From Trachythela sp. YZ-2020 (Eukaryota > Cnidaria > Anthozoa > Malacalcyonacea > Clavulariidae), in the NCBI GenBank assembly GCA_016169945.1, contig JADLSH010000231.1, forward strand, positions 2,232,001-2,296,000: 64,000 bases of DNA, read 5' to 3'. Below the pieces are notes generated by a model that was not told the DNA's origin, did no database searches, and saw nothing but the letters and a program-made list of their open reading frames with translations. The first letter of the stretch is position 1, and each line of letters opens with the position of its first letter. Of the stretch, positions 12,308 through 23,687 are shown piece after piece. The translations under genes were made by a program, and so were the position numbers.

Positions 12308-12419
12308 GTTTCCTTTCTCTCTTACAGATAAGTTCTCGTAGAAGGCATTTTTGTTTCGCTTCGAAAGCGGAGCAACAAACTACACGTCTGCACGCTTCGA
12401 AGCACATATCGAAATATCA

Positions 12420-12665
12420 AAGTCTGCATCAACAACTTGTCATCAGGATGTGTTCGCACTGCTTGTTCCCTGATTTGAAAGTTGAAACAGCCTTGTAACA
12501 ACTTGTTGTCGTTTTTGCTGCAAGGTTGTTGTGACAGAGCCGTTGCAAGGTTGTTGCCAACAAGCTTGTACCAAGCTTGTAGTAAGCTTGTCAACAACAT
12601 AGTACAGGTTTGTTGATAACAAGCTGTAGCAAGCTTGTCGAAATCAATCCGTAACAAGCTCGAAT
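12420..12665. repeat. CAACAAGCTTGT-rich repeat block
   Basis: Imperfect repeats of AACAAGCTTGTAGCAAGCTTGT-like words, with the stretch GAACAAGCAGTGCGAACAC (on the minus strand) shared with 6286-6440. It is not coding; the open frame through it simply reflects the repeat. Confidence 0.65.
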
Positions 12666-12703
12666 CAACAAATTTGTTGCAAACATGGCGGCTCAGTGTA
12701 TAC

Positions 12704-12890
12704 CACTGAACTTAATACATCTGGAGGAGCTGGTGCTAATACATGCCAGACAGAAAAGTGAAGCCAAAAAAATGGCGGATTTTGGTGCCATTTGACGGCA
12801 TTTCCATAACAACTGGTTCCAAATGACCTTTGTAACTGCCGCTGATCAGACTCAATTTTGAGCCCGAAGAAAGCCATGCATTTTACAAAT
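12704..12890. mobile_element. Solo terminal repeat of the 8-bp-TSD element family
   Basis: CACTGAACTTAATACATCTGG at 12704 followed by GTGAAGCCAAAAAAATGGCGG and CAATTTTGAGCCCG closely follows the left end of the element at 43859. No matching right end was found nearby, so this is a fragment or a diverged relative. Confidence 0.7.
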
Positions 12891-13215
12891 ATCATATATT
12901 GATTCTCTGAAGAATCCTAAGGACTGGTTATATATTAAACTGTGATGTGCCACTATCTTTAAAAGAGGGATTAGGATTTGAAAGAACCAGGGTTTAATTG
13001 TGTTATGCACTAACGGTAAGACGAAGGTCAAGGTGCCGGGGCTAGGTGCGTGGAAAGGCAATTTAAACCTAGCTTTCTGGCCAAGGACGTCTTAGGTTGG
13101 GGATACTTTTCGATATTTATATTTGAATCACTTGTTTACTATTGTTTCAAATAATTATTAAATCAAAAACGGATAATTGGATTATTTCCCAGGATGACAC
13201 AGCGAGAAACTCTAA

Positions 13216-13477
13216 AGGCCTGATTCCACGGCGAAATTATTCGCGAAACTATTCGCGAAAAATTGTGTCTGCAGAATACGGATGGCTGCACATCAGTGAT
13301 TCTATTCAATTTCCCCACTTTTTTCGCTTTCGCAGTGAGTAGAACTAACTTCTACTCACTGGCGAAGCGAAATTTTTTCTCGCGAAGCCTGATTTATGTT
13401 TTCTGCGCATGCGTCAATTCATTTCGTGCGAAATTTTTCGCATTTCGCTGAGAAAAAACACTCGTGGAATCAGACCT
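13216..13477. mobile_element. 262-bp MITE with TAA target duplication
   Basis: Ends AGGCCTGATTCCACG and (inverted) AGGTCTGATTCCACG, flanked by TAA on both sides. The interior is full of TTCGCGAA-type words. A 3-bp TAA duplication fits the PIF/Harbinger group. Confidence 0.8.
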
Positions 13478-13479
13478 TA

Positions 13480-14165
13480 ATGTAGATTGCGCTGAAGTTC
13501 AAATGTTTGGTCCAATAAACTGAGGAATTGCGATGATTAACAATTGCTTTAAGTTTAACTTTGGAAATCAAATTGAAACATGCATGCCTATGAACTATCG
13601 CTATGCATGCTAAACAAAAATTCTCCATACGTAGATATATTAACCTGGAAAATTGACATATTTAGAAAGTCATAAGAGAAAATACTTTCACATAATTACG
13701 TCACCATTAACAAGATCTCTAAAGCTAAGCTCATTATCATGGAAGCAAAGCTCTATACCCTAGGATGTGTACTTTCCGGAGGGGTATATTATACGTATGT
13801 AACTACTATCCGTGTTGTTTATAAATAATTTGGATTATCCTAGTTCAATTGTTCCAGTAAACGACGGTGGATAACATTGGCCACCCCTCCTAAAATTTAT
13901 CCGTTTAGACTGAAAATGAATTTCAGAAGGCGTGCATTCAAGGGGGGGGGGGGTGCCCCTAGTAGATGTGGCGTCGGATGGTGGTAATACATTTTCAATT
14001 ATCGAAAATTAATGGTTCAGACTTAAATATTGACCGAAATGTATTAACACTATTGTATTGGTGTTGGCATAACCTCTCTCATCATTTACTCACGTTTTCG
14101 ATATAGATATGCATTTCATCCCCTATTACAATAGTCTGAGACTAACACCAAGCCCAACAATGTTA
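13480..14165. other. Intergenic stretch with a G12 run
   Basis: No gene recognised. An uninterrupted run of about 12 G lies at 13941-13953, similar to one at 18165-18176. Confidence 0.4.
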
Positions 14166-14169
14166 ATAC

Positions 14170-15285
14170 CTCTCCCCGGAATACAAATATTTCTGTCAAC
14201 TCCTCATGCCGATATTTGACTACGCTGATTTTGTATGGGGTGATAAAAATAACTCCGTCCTCATGGATCATCTTCAAATCCTTCACAATAAAGCCGCAAA
14301 AATCATTCTTGACGCTCATCCACTTTCGTCAGCCTCGGAATCACTGAAATCGTTAGACTGGCAGCCGTTATCAATGCGCAGACACTTTCACCGTTGCCTC
14401 ATCATGCATAAGTGTTTAAACAATAACGTCGACTTTAAATTTAACTTCAAGTACTCGTCCGACATCCACAGCTACAACACCCGAAACAAACAAAACTTAC
14501 ATTTGGAACGCGTCAAGGGAAATTGGGGCGAGCAGGCTTTCAGCTACCATGCTGCTAACGACTGGAACAGTCTACCGATTGACATCCGGGATACAGAACA
14601 ATTTACAACATTTAAAAATAAACTTAAGAATCATGTGTCACTATAAGACACTATACCGCAGTAATGGGACGCACTAAGACATTATAAGCTTTAACATTAA
14701 TATTATCATTATTAGTGGTAGTATATATACAGGGTGTATAAAAAAAACTGCAAATACCATAATTTGTATGCACGAGATCATACATTAGAATTTCAATGGC
14801 TGTGCAAATAATTACGCTTCTGGGATTTGAAAATACGTTTCCCAGGGGTATCAAAACAAGCACACAAAGTGAATTAAACTTATGAGTTCGATTACGAATG
14901 GCTCAGTTTACGAATGACTGCTGTCGAGTTTTGAGTTTGGGCGTACTTTAAAACAAGAAATACTCTTTGCTCTGTTGTTAGCTGAGCCATTCGTAATCGA
15001 ACTAATTTTAATTCACTTTGTGTGCTTATTTTGATAGTACTGCACATGGAAACGTATTTTCAAATCCCAGAAGCGTAATTATTTGCACAGCCATTGAAAT
15101 TCTAATGTATGTTCTCGTGCATACAAATTATGGTATTTGCAGTTTTTTTGATACACCCTGTATATTAGTATATAGTATTATATATAGTTTTTTGTTGCTC
15201 AGGGCTCCGCTGAAAATCACTTTTGTGAGCGGACCTCCTGATTAAATATTGTAATTATTATTATTATTATTATTATTATGCAACC
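14170..15285 (+). mobile_element. 5'-truncated CR1/L2-type LINE 3' end
   Basis: The frame at 14206-14646 carries FDYADFVWGD, LQILHNKAAKIIL, YNTRNKQNLHL and the final AANDWNSLPIDIRD, which are the conserved post-RT motifs of CR1/L2-like LINEs. The 3' UTR follows, with GGGCTCCGCTGAAAATCAC and GAGCGGACCTCCTG near 15200-15240 and an (ATT)n tail at about 15252-15278. Only the last part of the protein is present, as expected of 5' truncation. An inverted-repeat element (14730-15160) sits in its 3' UTR. Confidence 0.85.
14730..15160. mobile_element. 431-bp near-palindromic element (CAGGGTGTAT ends, TA site)
   Basis: Starts CAGGGTGTATAAAAAAAACTGC, ends in the complement, and TA flanks both sides. 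Arms of about 190 bp pair almost throughout (GTGTGCTTATTTTGAT, CATTCGTAATCGAAC and their complements), leaving a loop near 14925-14960. It is inserted in the LINE 3' UTR. Confidence 0.85.
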
Positions 15286-15336
15286 AAAAGTTATTGCTAC
15301 CCTAAAAGAAGCGTTGAGAAGAGTATGGTGGCTTAA

Positions 15337-16738
15337 GGTGGTCCAATACAAAAAAAATAATTTTCTATCTTTTATTACTATTGAATCTCTACTGCTAATA
15401 TGTTGTTAGGCTCGACACTCTGACAAAAAAAATATGTTGCTGCAAAACATTGTTGCCATGGTTACCGAGATAAAGCACCCCCTGTGGTGAAATTCGTGCA
15501 ATTTTATAAACACAATAACTAAATAAGCATTAATAATAAAATTCTGGAATAACTTTTATTTACTAGCAAATAACATTGTCTAGGGGTTGAACTAAAACAA
15601 TCAACATTGAAGCATTATCACCAGTTTTACAGGTCAAAAACTGGAAAGGCATTTGTCGACTCAATTGGAAACTGTCGCCACTTGAAAACTATTCAACATA
15701 ACTCAATTATTTTAGTTTACAACCTGGAGCTTGATGTGATGAGTCTATGCTGAAAATTTCATCAAGATAGCCACAATACCTCTTCAGATATCCTGCGCGC
15801 AATAATGGAATCGCTAATTTTTGCTTATTCGAGAAAAATGCATTTAAAGTTCAATGTTCGGTTTATGAACATGATGGTCACATTAAGGTGGTCTTATACA
15901 TTGAAAACCATTTTTCCTAATTTAATACTTTTTCCTCATTTTTACTCTAATATTATAGAACATGAGTGGCTGACACAAAATCACTCACTGTTAGTACAAT
16001 TTGTGGATGAGTGTTACAATGTTTAGTGATAGATAGATAGTTGATTATAGTTTATATATTCGGTATATGCAAATGAAAAATTGGGCATGGAGCTCCCCCA
16101 TATTTTCATATGTTTAGAAATTATACGTTGACTAATTCGGGGTCGAAATCACATAGCCAAACACACCCTAAACGAGAGAGGTAGGCATATATATCATGAA
16201 AATGCCAAGCTAGATTTTTTCAAAAATGTTTAACACGTACTATTTCAACATCTAAGTTTGATTCCCAGCTGTGACCTCCGCCGTTGCCGTCTTTAAAAAG
16301 ACACCAATGTTTAACCCTTCGGTTCTTTGAAAGGTTATGGCAGATCGACTTTCGTCGGACTTTACAGGATGTCCTCAATCAGTCAAAGCCTTGAAGTGGA
16401 ACCGTAATTATACAAAATACATAGCGTGAACACAATTTACTTTCACGCCATTATAACGCCTCTCCCGTCTAAATATAACCTACTTGTACTTGGTGTAATT
16501 TGAAATAAAATCGTTTAAAATCACTATATAGCTAGGGGGTGGGGTAGGTGGATGTCGTTGCTATGGTGGTTACTACGGGACAACATTTCAAACAAGCTGC
16601 TATTTTCCCCTATTTACCCATTTTCCGCCAAACAAATAGAAAAACTAACACCAGAAAACGAAAAAGGGATCATTAATGATGCATAATATGGCTAATTTCA
16701 AAATAGGATTTTCTTTTAAAATTTTGTATAAGACCCCC
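15337..16738. mobile_element. TTAA-flanked element, possibly one nested in another
   Basis: A left end GGTGGTCCAATACA sits after TTAA (15333-15336). A second left end GGTGGTCTTATACA follows TTAA at 15883-15886. The right end TGTATAAGACCCCC precedes TTAA at 16739-16742 and pairs best with the inner one. TTAA target sites point to the piggyBac or Kolobok groups. No transposase is recognisable. Confidence 0.65.
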
Positions 16739-16784
16739 TTAACCATGCTTGTCACGATCTTGACCTTTTCAGGACCTAAGCGCC

Positions 16785-17025
16785 TGGGGCCATTTGTTCA
16801 AAGCTCGATTAGCGCTAACCCTGGGTTAAATTTTAACCTGCGGTTTTGGGTTATGTATTTCTGCGTGGCCGTTCGTTTCAAAACTTTAGAAAATAAAACT
16901 TCTATTGATCCAGAAAAGATATCTGGAAAAACATATTCAACTTTATAAACAAGCTGGTGGGAAGTTTAATTTGAAGATTTCGTTAACCTAGGGTTAGGCT
17001 AACCGGCTTCTGAACAACCGGCCCC
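16785..17025. mobile_element. MITE with GGGGCC...GGCCCC ends
   Basis: Left arm GGGGCCATTTGTTCAAAGC, GCGCTAACCCTGGGTTAAA; right arm GTTAACCTAGGGTTAGGCTAACCGG, CTGAACAACCGGCCCC. The arms are imperfect inverted copies around an AT-rich middle. This type of end is common among dispersed MITEs of marine invertebrates. Confidence 0.75.
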
Positions 17026-17410
17026 TGGATTATAAAGAGCTCCTTGCAATCGACCCCACAGCCATTACATTGTCAAACCTCTCTGGTCAACTAGAGTAAC
17101 TAAACAACATTTGAAAACTAAACCCCAGCAAACTTTATTTCGTTTAACCATACAAATACCTCGTTATACATTACGACTGTATTTATTCAACTATTAACCC
17201 CAAGTGCTAATTGTTCTTATACTGAACTGATAAACTAGTTCTCGTGCACTATTAAAATAATTAAGCAAAGGATATATATTGCTTCTTCAGTGTTCTAGCT
17301 TGCGATGGTAATCTGTTCGCTTTGATATTCTAAATAACTAAACTCTTCCGCATGAGTGATTATAAAGTCTACATAAAGGCGAAAAATATATAATCGAATG
17401 CAGGTCAGTG

Positions 17411-20400
17411 TTATCTGGCTCCTTTACCTTTCGGCTTAGCAACGATGGCAATTTTCGATCGTACTGGAATATTAAACAAATCTTTGTGTGTGCCAGGTGT
17501 TTGACCACGCAAATCAAACGTAACATTCACTCCAGGCTGGAACACGAGGCAATGAGTAGAGCCACCAAAATGAAACATACCAATCTCATCCCCCTTTTTA
17601 ACATAATCTCCAGCTTTCACTATAATCTCGTTGGTAGAGACTTCGGACATACCGATGGAGACGAAAACCATCAGACCAATATCAGGATTATCAGCCAGGA
17701 TATAGAGAATACCACGAGCAGCAACCTGGCAGAGGTAAGCTTGGGATTCATTGGGTGATGCAGGATCAGTTTGAATGTTGTAGGTTTGGCTGTAGTAAGA
17801 ACCGTCAACCACCTCTGCTTTAACAACATAACCAGAGACAGGGCTGTGCCATCGATGATAACTTGTCGCGCTGAGGAAAGCTTGGTACACAACTCCACCA
17901 TAAAACTTTTTGGCCATGTTATCATTATTGAGCATGTGATCTAAGTAATATTTAGTAATTCAGTGAGTAAATACCCTATCCTCGACCTACTACAGTAGCG
18001 AGCTGAACTCAGCATTGAGGGGTACAATCGTAGCAACAATTATGTGGGCACTTCGCTGCAAACTAAAATATCACCGCTCATATAAATATGTTTCCATTTT
18101 TTCAACCCACCCCCGCACAATATTGGAGTTCACATTGCATACAGGTCAACATTGAAAGATGAAGGGGGGGGGGGGCGCCAATTTCTCCTTTTTCAAGGAA
18201 ATATTCCGTTAAAGTATGAAAAGATATTTAAGCTTGCGCTGTCCACAATACATTTTGTAGTGCTCGTGCTCACCTAAAGAATATTGTTGATTCTTGATCC
18301 AGAACCAATCTCGTTTCTTTACACCATAGGCCAACTTGAAAGGTGCAGACTCACAGGCATTCGCTACAACACTATCATCATCAGGGGCTTCGACTGGACG
18401 TATTCCTGGACGATATAGCCTAACGAAGAAATCATCCCAGGATGTGTAGCCATAATGCGGTTTACTTGGATCACATTGAAATTCCTCAACGAAATTTGGC
18501 ATTGCTGCCATTGCATCTTCACCAAACCAACCTGAATGTTTATCATCATTCAAGACATAGGTAGATTCTGGACTGGACAAAAATACGCCCCAGTAATTTA
18601 AAATGTCCTTGAACAACTTGTTCACCTTTGATAATAATAATAGAAATGATGATTTTTTTAAATTTGATTACACAGAGTGTGGTTACCAAAATAACCCGAG
18701 CCAGAGGCTCATCAGGCAAGTGCACAAAAAATAAAGGTAGGTTCACACGTTGCGATTTGTCGGGCCGATTTCAGATGCACATTTATGATATTCGAAAAAT
18801 ACGTGGCAAACGTCAACTGGTGACATCATCAACTGAAAATATTCGTCATTAACATTCAGCAAAACCTAAAATCGGCCCGACAAATCGCTGTGTGTGAACG
18901 TACCTTAAGGTTTAAGGTCAGTTTTTGGTGAAGGAGGAAAACCTAAGGACTCGGAGAACTTACATGAGTTTTCAGGCACAGGTCAATCACCCAACCTAAG
19001 AAAATACCTTACGCTCAACCTAAAGTATCAGCCTTAACTGAGTGGTAAGTTCCAACACGCTAACAGCATCTGTCTCCTGTGTTCCTTACCTTGTCATTCA
19101 GGAACGCAGCGAAACCAGCCGTGGTGGCCATTGGCCAATTCAAGATGACGTTGATTGGAAACCCGACCAAACCAGTTTTGTTGTACTCAGGCGCTCTGGT
19201 CATGATCATGTTGATGAGGAGAATCATGACTTGCCAACACCAGATTTTCTTTCCTTCAGAAATATCTGGCAATTTTAGTTGTTGCCAGAACATTTGGTGA
19301 AAGAACATGTTTATTTCTATCAAAAGGAAACAAAAAAAAATTATGGAATTATTTACCGTTGCATCAGTTGCATGGCTTTAGTTTGCAGAAGTAGAACAAA
19401 GCTAAGTATGTAACTATACTGGAATAGTAATATATAATTATGAAACATTAAAGATTTGTGCTATAGGAGTTTGACGTATAAAACATAATTAATGGACGAA
19501 TCATATCTGGATAGTTTATCTCACATTCTAATAATCACATTCTAATCACTATTAATATTTCTGATATAGCACAAATCTTTAGTTTATATAATATATGTCT
19601 TTAGTTCTTCATCCAACTGGAACATCTGAAGATCTTAATCAACCTAGATATTAGTTCCAACATGACTTGGCCATGTATTATTTATCGAACAGATAACATT
19701 TTGCCGTTGTCGTCATAGCGTGGTAACGTCATAACGTGCTAAGAAGAGAGAAGTGGCCCATGAGCCGCTGGAGCGTCACTGATGATCTTATCACATTATG
19801 ATTAAAAAACAAGAGAAAGCAAATAGACAAATGCTTTATTGTGGGAAATAGAAAGAGGCAAAATTTAACAAGTATCAGGAGTAGCCGTGTAGCTGTTCTA
19901 TACAAATAGGCAACTCTATGGCCCAATTTGGTCACATGACTGGTGTCGGTTACTGGTTAGCGAAAACCAGGAGGCCGTATAAATGTTCTATACAAATAGG
20001 CATCGCCATTGGCTAATTTAGTCACATGTTGAATCGTGACTGGTTAGCGAAATCCAAGAGGCCATGGTCGCTAAGCCGCGACTGATCAAATTTTGCAAAA
20101 TATTTAGAAATAATACACAAGCAATATTTGTATGACGTAATTCCATGCGTCTGTCTTCTAATAGTAGATCATAGCTTTCGACCAATGAAATCGCTTGACT
20201 TCTTTACATTATTTTATAATTATAGAATGCGAATGCAGATATATTTTCATGCTGTGCGTAACTTTGTTTGTGGGTTATCTTGTAGCCAATTTAGCGACTG
20301 GCTTATATAGGATATAGCCAATCAGCGATTAGCTTACAACTTACAATGACATAATGTTCCCTGAGGAATTACGTTATTATGCCTGTTCGCAGGTTAGATC

Positions 20401-23400
20401 TTAAATTCGACACGGCGCTTTAACATATATTCAACACGGATTCAACATGGCAAATATATTGACGAGATTTGGCCATAATTCAGAGAAATACGAAGGTTTG
20501 CACTTTAAATATTGACTAGAATGTATACATTCCACATTTAGTGGTCCTATTTCTAAGGAAAAAGAGTCGAAAATTAAAGAAGAAATACTATAACATATTG
20601 ATTAGTCTGTACTAGATAAGACTGTACAAAACTTTTAATATTGGCATATGACATTTACTGTAGATAGTGTCACAATCACATACTTCTATATAATTGATTT
20701 TCATAATAAAAGTTCATACGCATATAGGCATAGGTAACTTCCAAATTATTCTCCTCTAAATTACTAATAGTTTAAATGTTTCGCCAGTATTTTCATTTGC
20801 CAGTACTTTCCACATCACATCTATATTTTTATTATATTTTTGTTGTAGCCTGAGGAAAACGAACATTGCAGCTTATGGAGAATTAAACTACTATTTGTAA
20901 CTATAGTCAATTTACCCAACACTTAGTTATGCCCCAGCATAGTATTTTGCCACCATTAACAGTGTCGCAATGAGACCTGATATGCTTTTAGGATCGATGG
21001 TGGTGGAGTTATATCTTTTAGAGGTGGGTCAGGGGGTACCTCTATACCTTTGTTGGTTCACAGATCAAGCTCTTAAAGAGAACTTAACTATCTGAGTGCA
21101 TTTTATTCAATTTACAGTATGTTTCTTATATATAAACATAAACTTTGTCTACCAGCTAATTATTCAAAAGATATATGGGCCGGGGGTGGCCTCCCCACTC
21201 CAATAATGCCTCGCTTGGTATGGCTATTTACTCATTGTCAGTCATTGAAGCTACGTAACGAATTATGCAACAACCAAAACCACTCCAATAAACTTCGACG
21301 GCAACCACAACAATAACAGTGACAAAGACAGCTGCTACAATGAAAACTTAGGTCTACACTTGGCGCAGATTGATGCTTAGCGTACCTTTTACTTCTCAGA
21401 AATGTTGGCAACTCAACAGTCAGTTGTTTACTAAACTGAAACAAGATGATGAACACTGATTGTGTTTGAACATTATGTATTTGCTGCTTGTAGCATATAA
21501 ATGGCGATAAATATAATATATCGTTCCGAAAAGTAAATTGCCTTCGCTATATAGAGCCTCGTTTTCGTGCATGAGACCGTAGATTTAGGACATTTTCCTT
21601 GTTATTATTGAAATTTATGAAATTTTACGTATATATTCGAAAATGTAAAATATTTTTATAGGTAACCACAGTAAGAAAATAAAGGCTCCAAAGCTAGGCC
21701 TCAATCACGAAAACGAGGCTTTTAGTCAAGATGACGTATACTTCCAGGAAGAGAGTATTTAATTTGTTGTTGTGGAAAACACCGCGATTATGTATTTAGT
21801 TAAGCTTTCGATGCTCGAGTCCGAATCATCATGATCTTTTTTATTCTCTATTTCATATATATAAGTCAGTGCAGCAGTTGAGTATTCGACTTTGTTCTAT
21901 ATACTAATAAGCCAATGAATGAATGAAACTTATATTTCAAATCAGGGTAGCTTCGTCAGCACTCAATTGTGCTGTTATCAATGAAGGCACTGAAGCCAGT
22001 TTGTAGTGTCGACTGTGCATCCAAATGACGCGTTCTCCGGTCGGGATAAAATTGCAGTTGATAGCAGCTTATTCTTGTAATTGTTGATTCGATTACCCAG
22101 GTGCATGTTGAAATAACTAAATTTCACCTATATCCTATCACATGCATGACATGTTGCTGCGGCTGCATGGAAGAACTAAAATATGCACATCAACGTATTT
22201 AACTATAGCCTCCTCCGCAGGAAACTCTGTATAGTTTTGTATTGTATTTCAATAAATCAAAATCTTCTGTTATTCTTTGATCAACATACAAAACAATACA
22301 TGCAGAGTTGCCTGCGGAGGAGGCTAGTATTTAACTATTAAATCACCATTATAGTTGTGTCATGTTTTCCATATAGCCATGAAATAATTTTTATGCAAGA
22401 ATATTTGTCTGCTGTGTCAAGCGAAACACAGAAAGGTGAACTTTGTTCTTCGATTATATTTGTAACTATATAGTAATCGGTACAATCAAGCTTTAGCAAG
22501 CTACGAAGTAAGCAGAATGTGAGACAAACTATCCTGATTCGTATATTCAAAAGCTTCATGCAAACTGAAAACGGCTTGAATCTTGGAATGCTATATAGCA
22601 TAAAAACCCATTTCATATAATGTGTTATGCTGTAGCACAAATGTCATTAAGGCCCCAGTTACACGATATCGAATTTATCAGTTTCAGGATTCCCTCAAGG
22701 CGCAACACTTGAAGTTGGGATATGACAAAATAAAACAAAACGTAAAGGGGAAAATTTTGTAGGCAGACATTACTTTTGAACGGCAGAAGTTGATGTTGTG
22801 ACAAGCGAATCCGGTATCATGTGTGAGACAGATATTCCGAGTGGTATATTTATGCTTCATGCAAAGAGACAAATGCCTGAAGCTGGTATTGCCATATATA
22901 TGGCATAAATATCTAATCGTAAAATCTTTAGTCCTATGTAGTTTGTAAGTTAAGTGTTACGTCATTCGCTATTAAACGTTAGCAATGTGTTTAAATGTTG
23001 ATTATGCTATATTATGAGTTGATATTGTCTATCTAATGTCGTTTACATAGGGTGTGGTTACCCAGTTAGCTCGAGTTCACAACTATTCAATGGTTAGTTT
23101 TCTGTGGGGGAATGCATGGAGACTGCATTGAAGACCCAGAGAAACCTTCCAGGCACAACCAACCACAACTTGACCTAAATGAGTTTGAATTTTTAGCATA
23201 GGGCATAAGGCCAGTCGCTCAACCTAAATCTTCTTCCGTCAACCTGCAGTTGCAGCCTTATTTCAGTGGTAAGGGTCAGCACGATAAGCGCATCTGTGTA
23301 TAAATGTCGACCATGCCACTATTACTTACCTGGGTCGGTTAAGATCGCATTCGTCAACGCAGCAACAGGAGGGTGGAGACCCAATTCTTTGGCGTCAACC

Positions 23401-23600
23401 TCGGGAAGACCATGAGGATGACCTTTCATAGCTGATTTTTCATCTGCAGCTGGTGGATGTTGTTTCAACATGAGGTCTAACTTGTTCTTGTATTTTGTCT
23501 CAAGTTCCCTGATTAAGCCAGCCAACCATTTGTCAGTGACTTTCCTATCAGAAGGAAGCCATTGCCAAATAGGTTGAGGTTTGCCACGCTTGGAGCTCAT
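17411..23600 (-). CDS. Phosphatidylserine decarboxylase family protein, PsiD-like (4 exons)
   Basis: Exons on the minus strand: 23330-23600, 19090-19316, 18274-18625, 17411-17940. All introns are GT-AG and the phases (1, 0, 1) join without a stop, giving about 459 residues, close to fungal PsiD-type enzymes. Exon 1 holds the helical N-terminal domain (PSDC type). Exon 2 gives EINMFFHQMF and GFPINVILNWPMATTAGFAAF. Exon 3 gives NFVEEFQCDPSKP, YTSWDDFF and DDDSVVANACESAPF. Exon 4 gives VYQAFLSATSYHRWHSPVSG and, near the end, HFGGSTHCLVF. Within GGST the family cleaves itself and turns Ser into the pyruvoyl cofactor, splitting the chain into beta and alpha subunits. Relatives decarboxylate phosphatidylserine or, in PsiD, aromatic amino acids; the substrate here is unknown. 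An upstream in-frame ATG at 23687 adds 29 residues, but those vary far more between exon copies than the rest, so I favour 23600. GCATGCGCA lies just upstream and may be a promoter element. Confidence 0.9.
18735..18905. mobile_element. 171-bp MITE in the decarboxylase intron 2 (TAA site)
   Basis: Ends AGGTAGGTTCACACGTTGCG and, inverted, AGGTACGTTCACACACAGCG, followed by GATTTGTCGGGCCGATTT in both arms. TAA flanks both ends, fitting PIF/Harbinger. A decayed relative lies in a SAFB-like intron at about 62975-63142. Confidence 0.85.
19448..19586. mobile_element. Small inverted-repeat element
   Basis: TTAAAGATTTGTGCTATA at the left pairs with TATAGCACAAATCTTTAG at the right around an AT-rich centre. 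Confidence 0.65.
19885..20066. repeat. Two-copy tandem repeat, unit about 90 bp
   Basis: Both copies contain GTTCTATACAAATAGGCA, GTCACATG and GACTGGTTAGCGAAA or a close variant, ending AGGCC. Confidence 0.7.
21553..21722. mobile_element. Small inverted-repeat element
   Basis: AGCCTCGTTTTCGTGCATGAG at the left pairs imperfectly with CTCAATCACGAAAACGAGGCT at the right. Confidence 0.6.
22207..22328. mobile_element. Hairpin element inside the duplicated unit (also 25715-25835)
   Basis: TAGCCTCCTCCGCAGGAAAC and TTTTGTATTGT face their complements ACAAAACAATACA and CCTGCGGAGGAGGCTA. The same hairpin is present at the equivalent place in copy 2, so it predates that duplication. Confidence 0.75.
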
Positions 23601-23687
23601 GATAACGCACTTTGCGTTTCGCTGCTTGTACAATGCAGAATGACAAATTTTGATCAAGTGCCTGTACTTTAAACTGAATTTTGTCAT
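23330..23687 (-). other. Decarboxylase exon 1, copy 1 (gene-proximal)
   Basis: Open from ATG 23687 (or 23600) to the donor CAG|GTAAGT at 23330, phase 1. It joins in frame to the acceptor at 19316. Compared with copies 2 and 3 it has Trp in place of Gly after KPQPI and Arg for Lys in GLIRELE. It is the copy nearest the single set of exons 2-4. Confidence 0.85.

Larger units (their letters stand above)
6795..12310 (-). mobile_element. CR1/L2-type LINE, nearly full length but interrupted and frameshifted
   Basis: Reading leftward on the minus strand the pieces come in LINE order: ORF1-like protein (12307-11607), APE-type endonuclease (about 10500-10150), linker (9370-9055), reverse transcriptase (about 8640-7593), post-RT region (7297-7025), 3' UTR, and a terminal (TTGA)n run at 6799-6832. 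A short tandem repeat at the 3' end is typical of CR1/L2 LINEs. Two or more later insertions split it: an element at 9372-10138 directly after the endonuclease SDH motif, another at about 8650-9050 upstream of the RT, and elements at about 10569-11339 between ORF1 and endonuclease. The copy is inactive. Confidence 0.85.
19317..22000. other. Decarboxylase intron 1, gene-proximal part
   Basis: No coding sequence recognised. It holds small inverted-repeat elements at 19448-19586 (AAAGATTTGTGCTATA arms) and 21553-21722 (AGCCTCGTTTTCGTG arms), and a two-copy tandem repeat of about 90 bp at 19885-20066 (GTTCTATACAAATAGGCA and GACTGGTTAGCGAAA in each copy). Confidence 0.6.

Noticed and set aside
17408..17758. 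Plus-strand frame opposite decarboxylase exon 4
   Set aside because: It is a shadow of the well-supported minus-strand exon.
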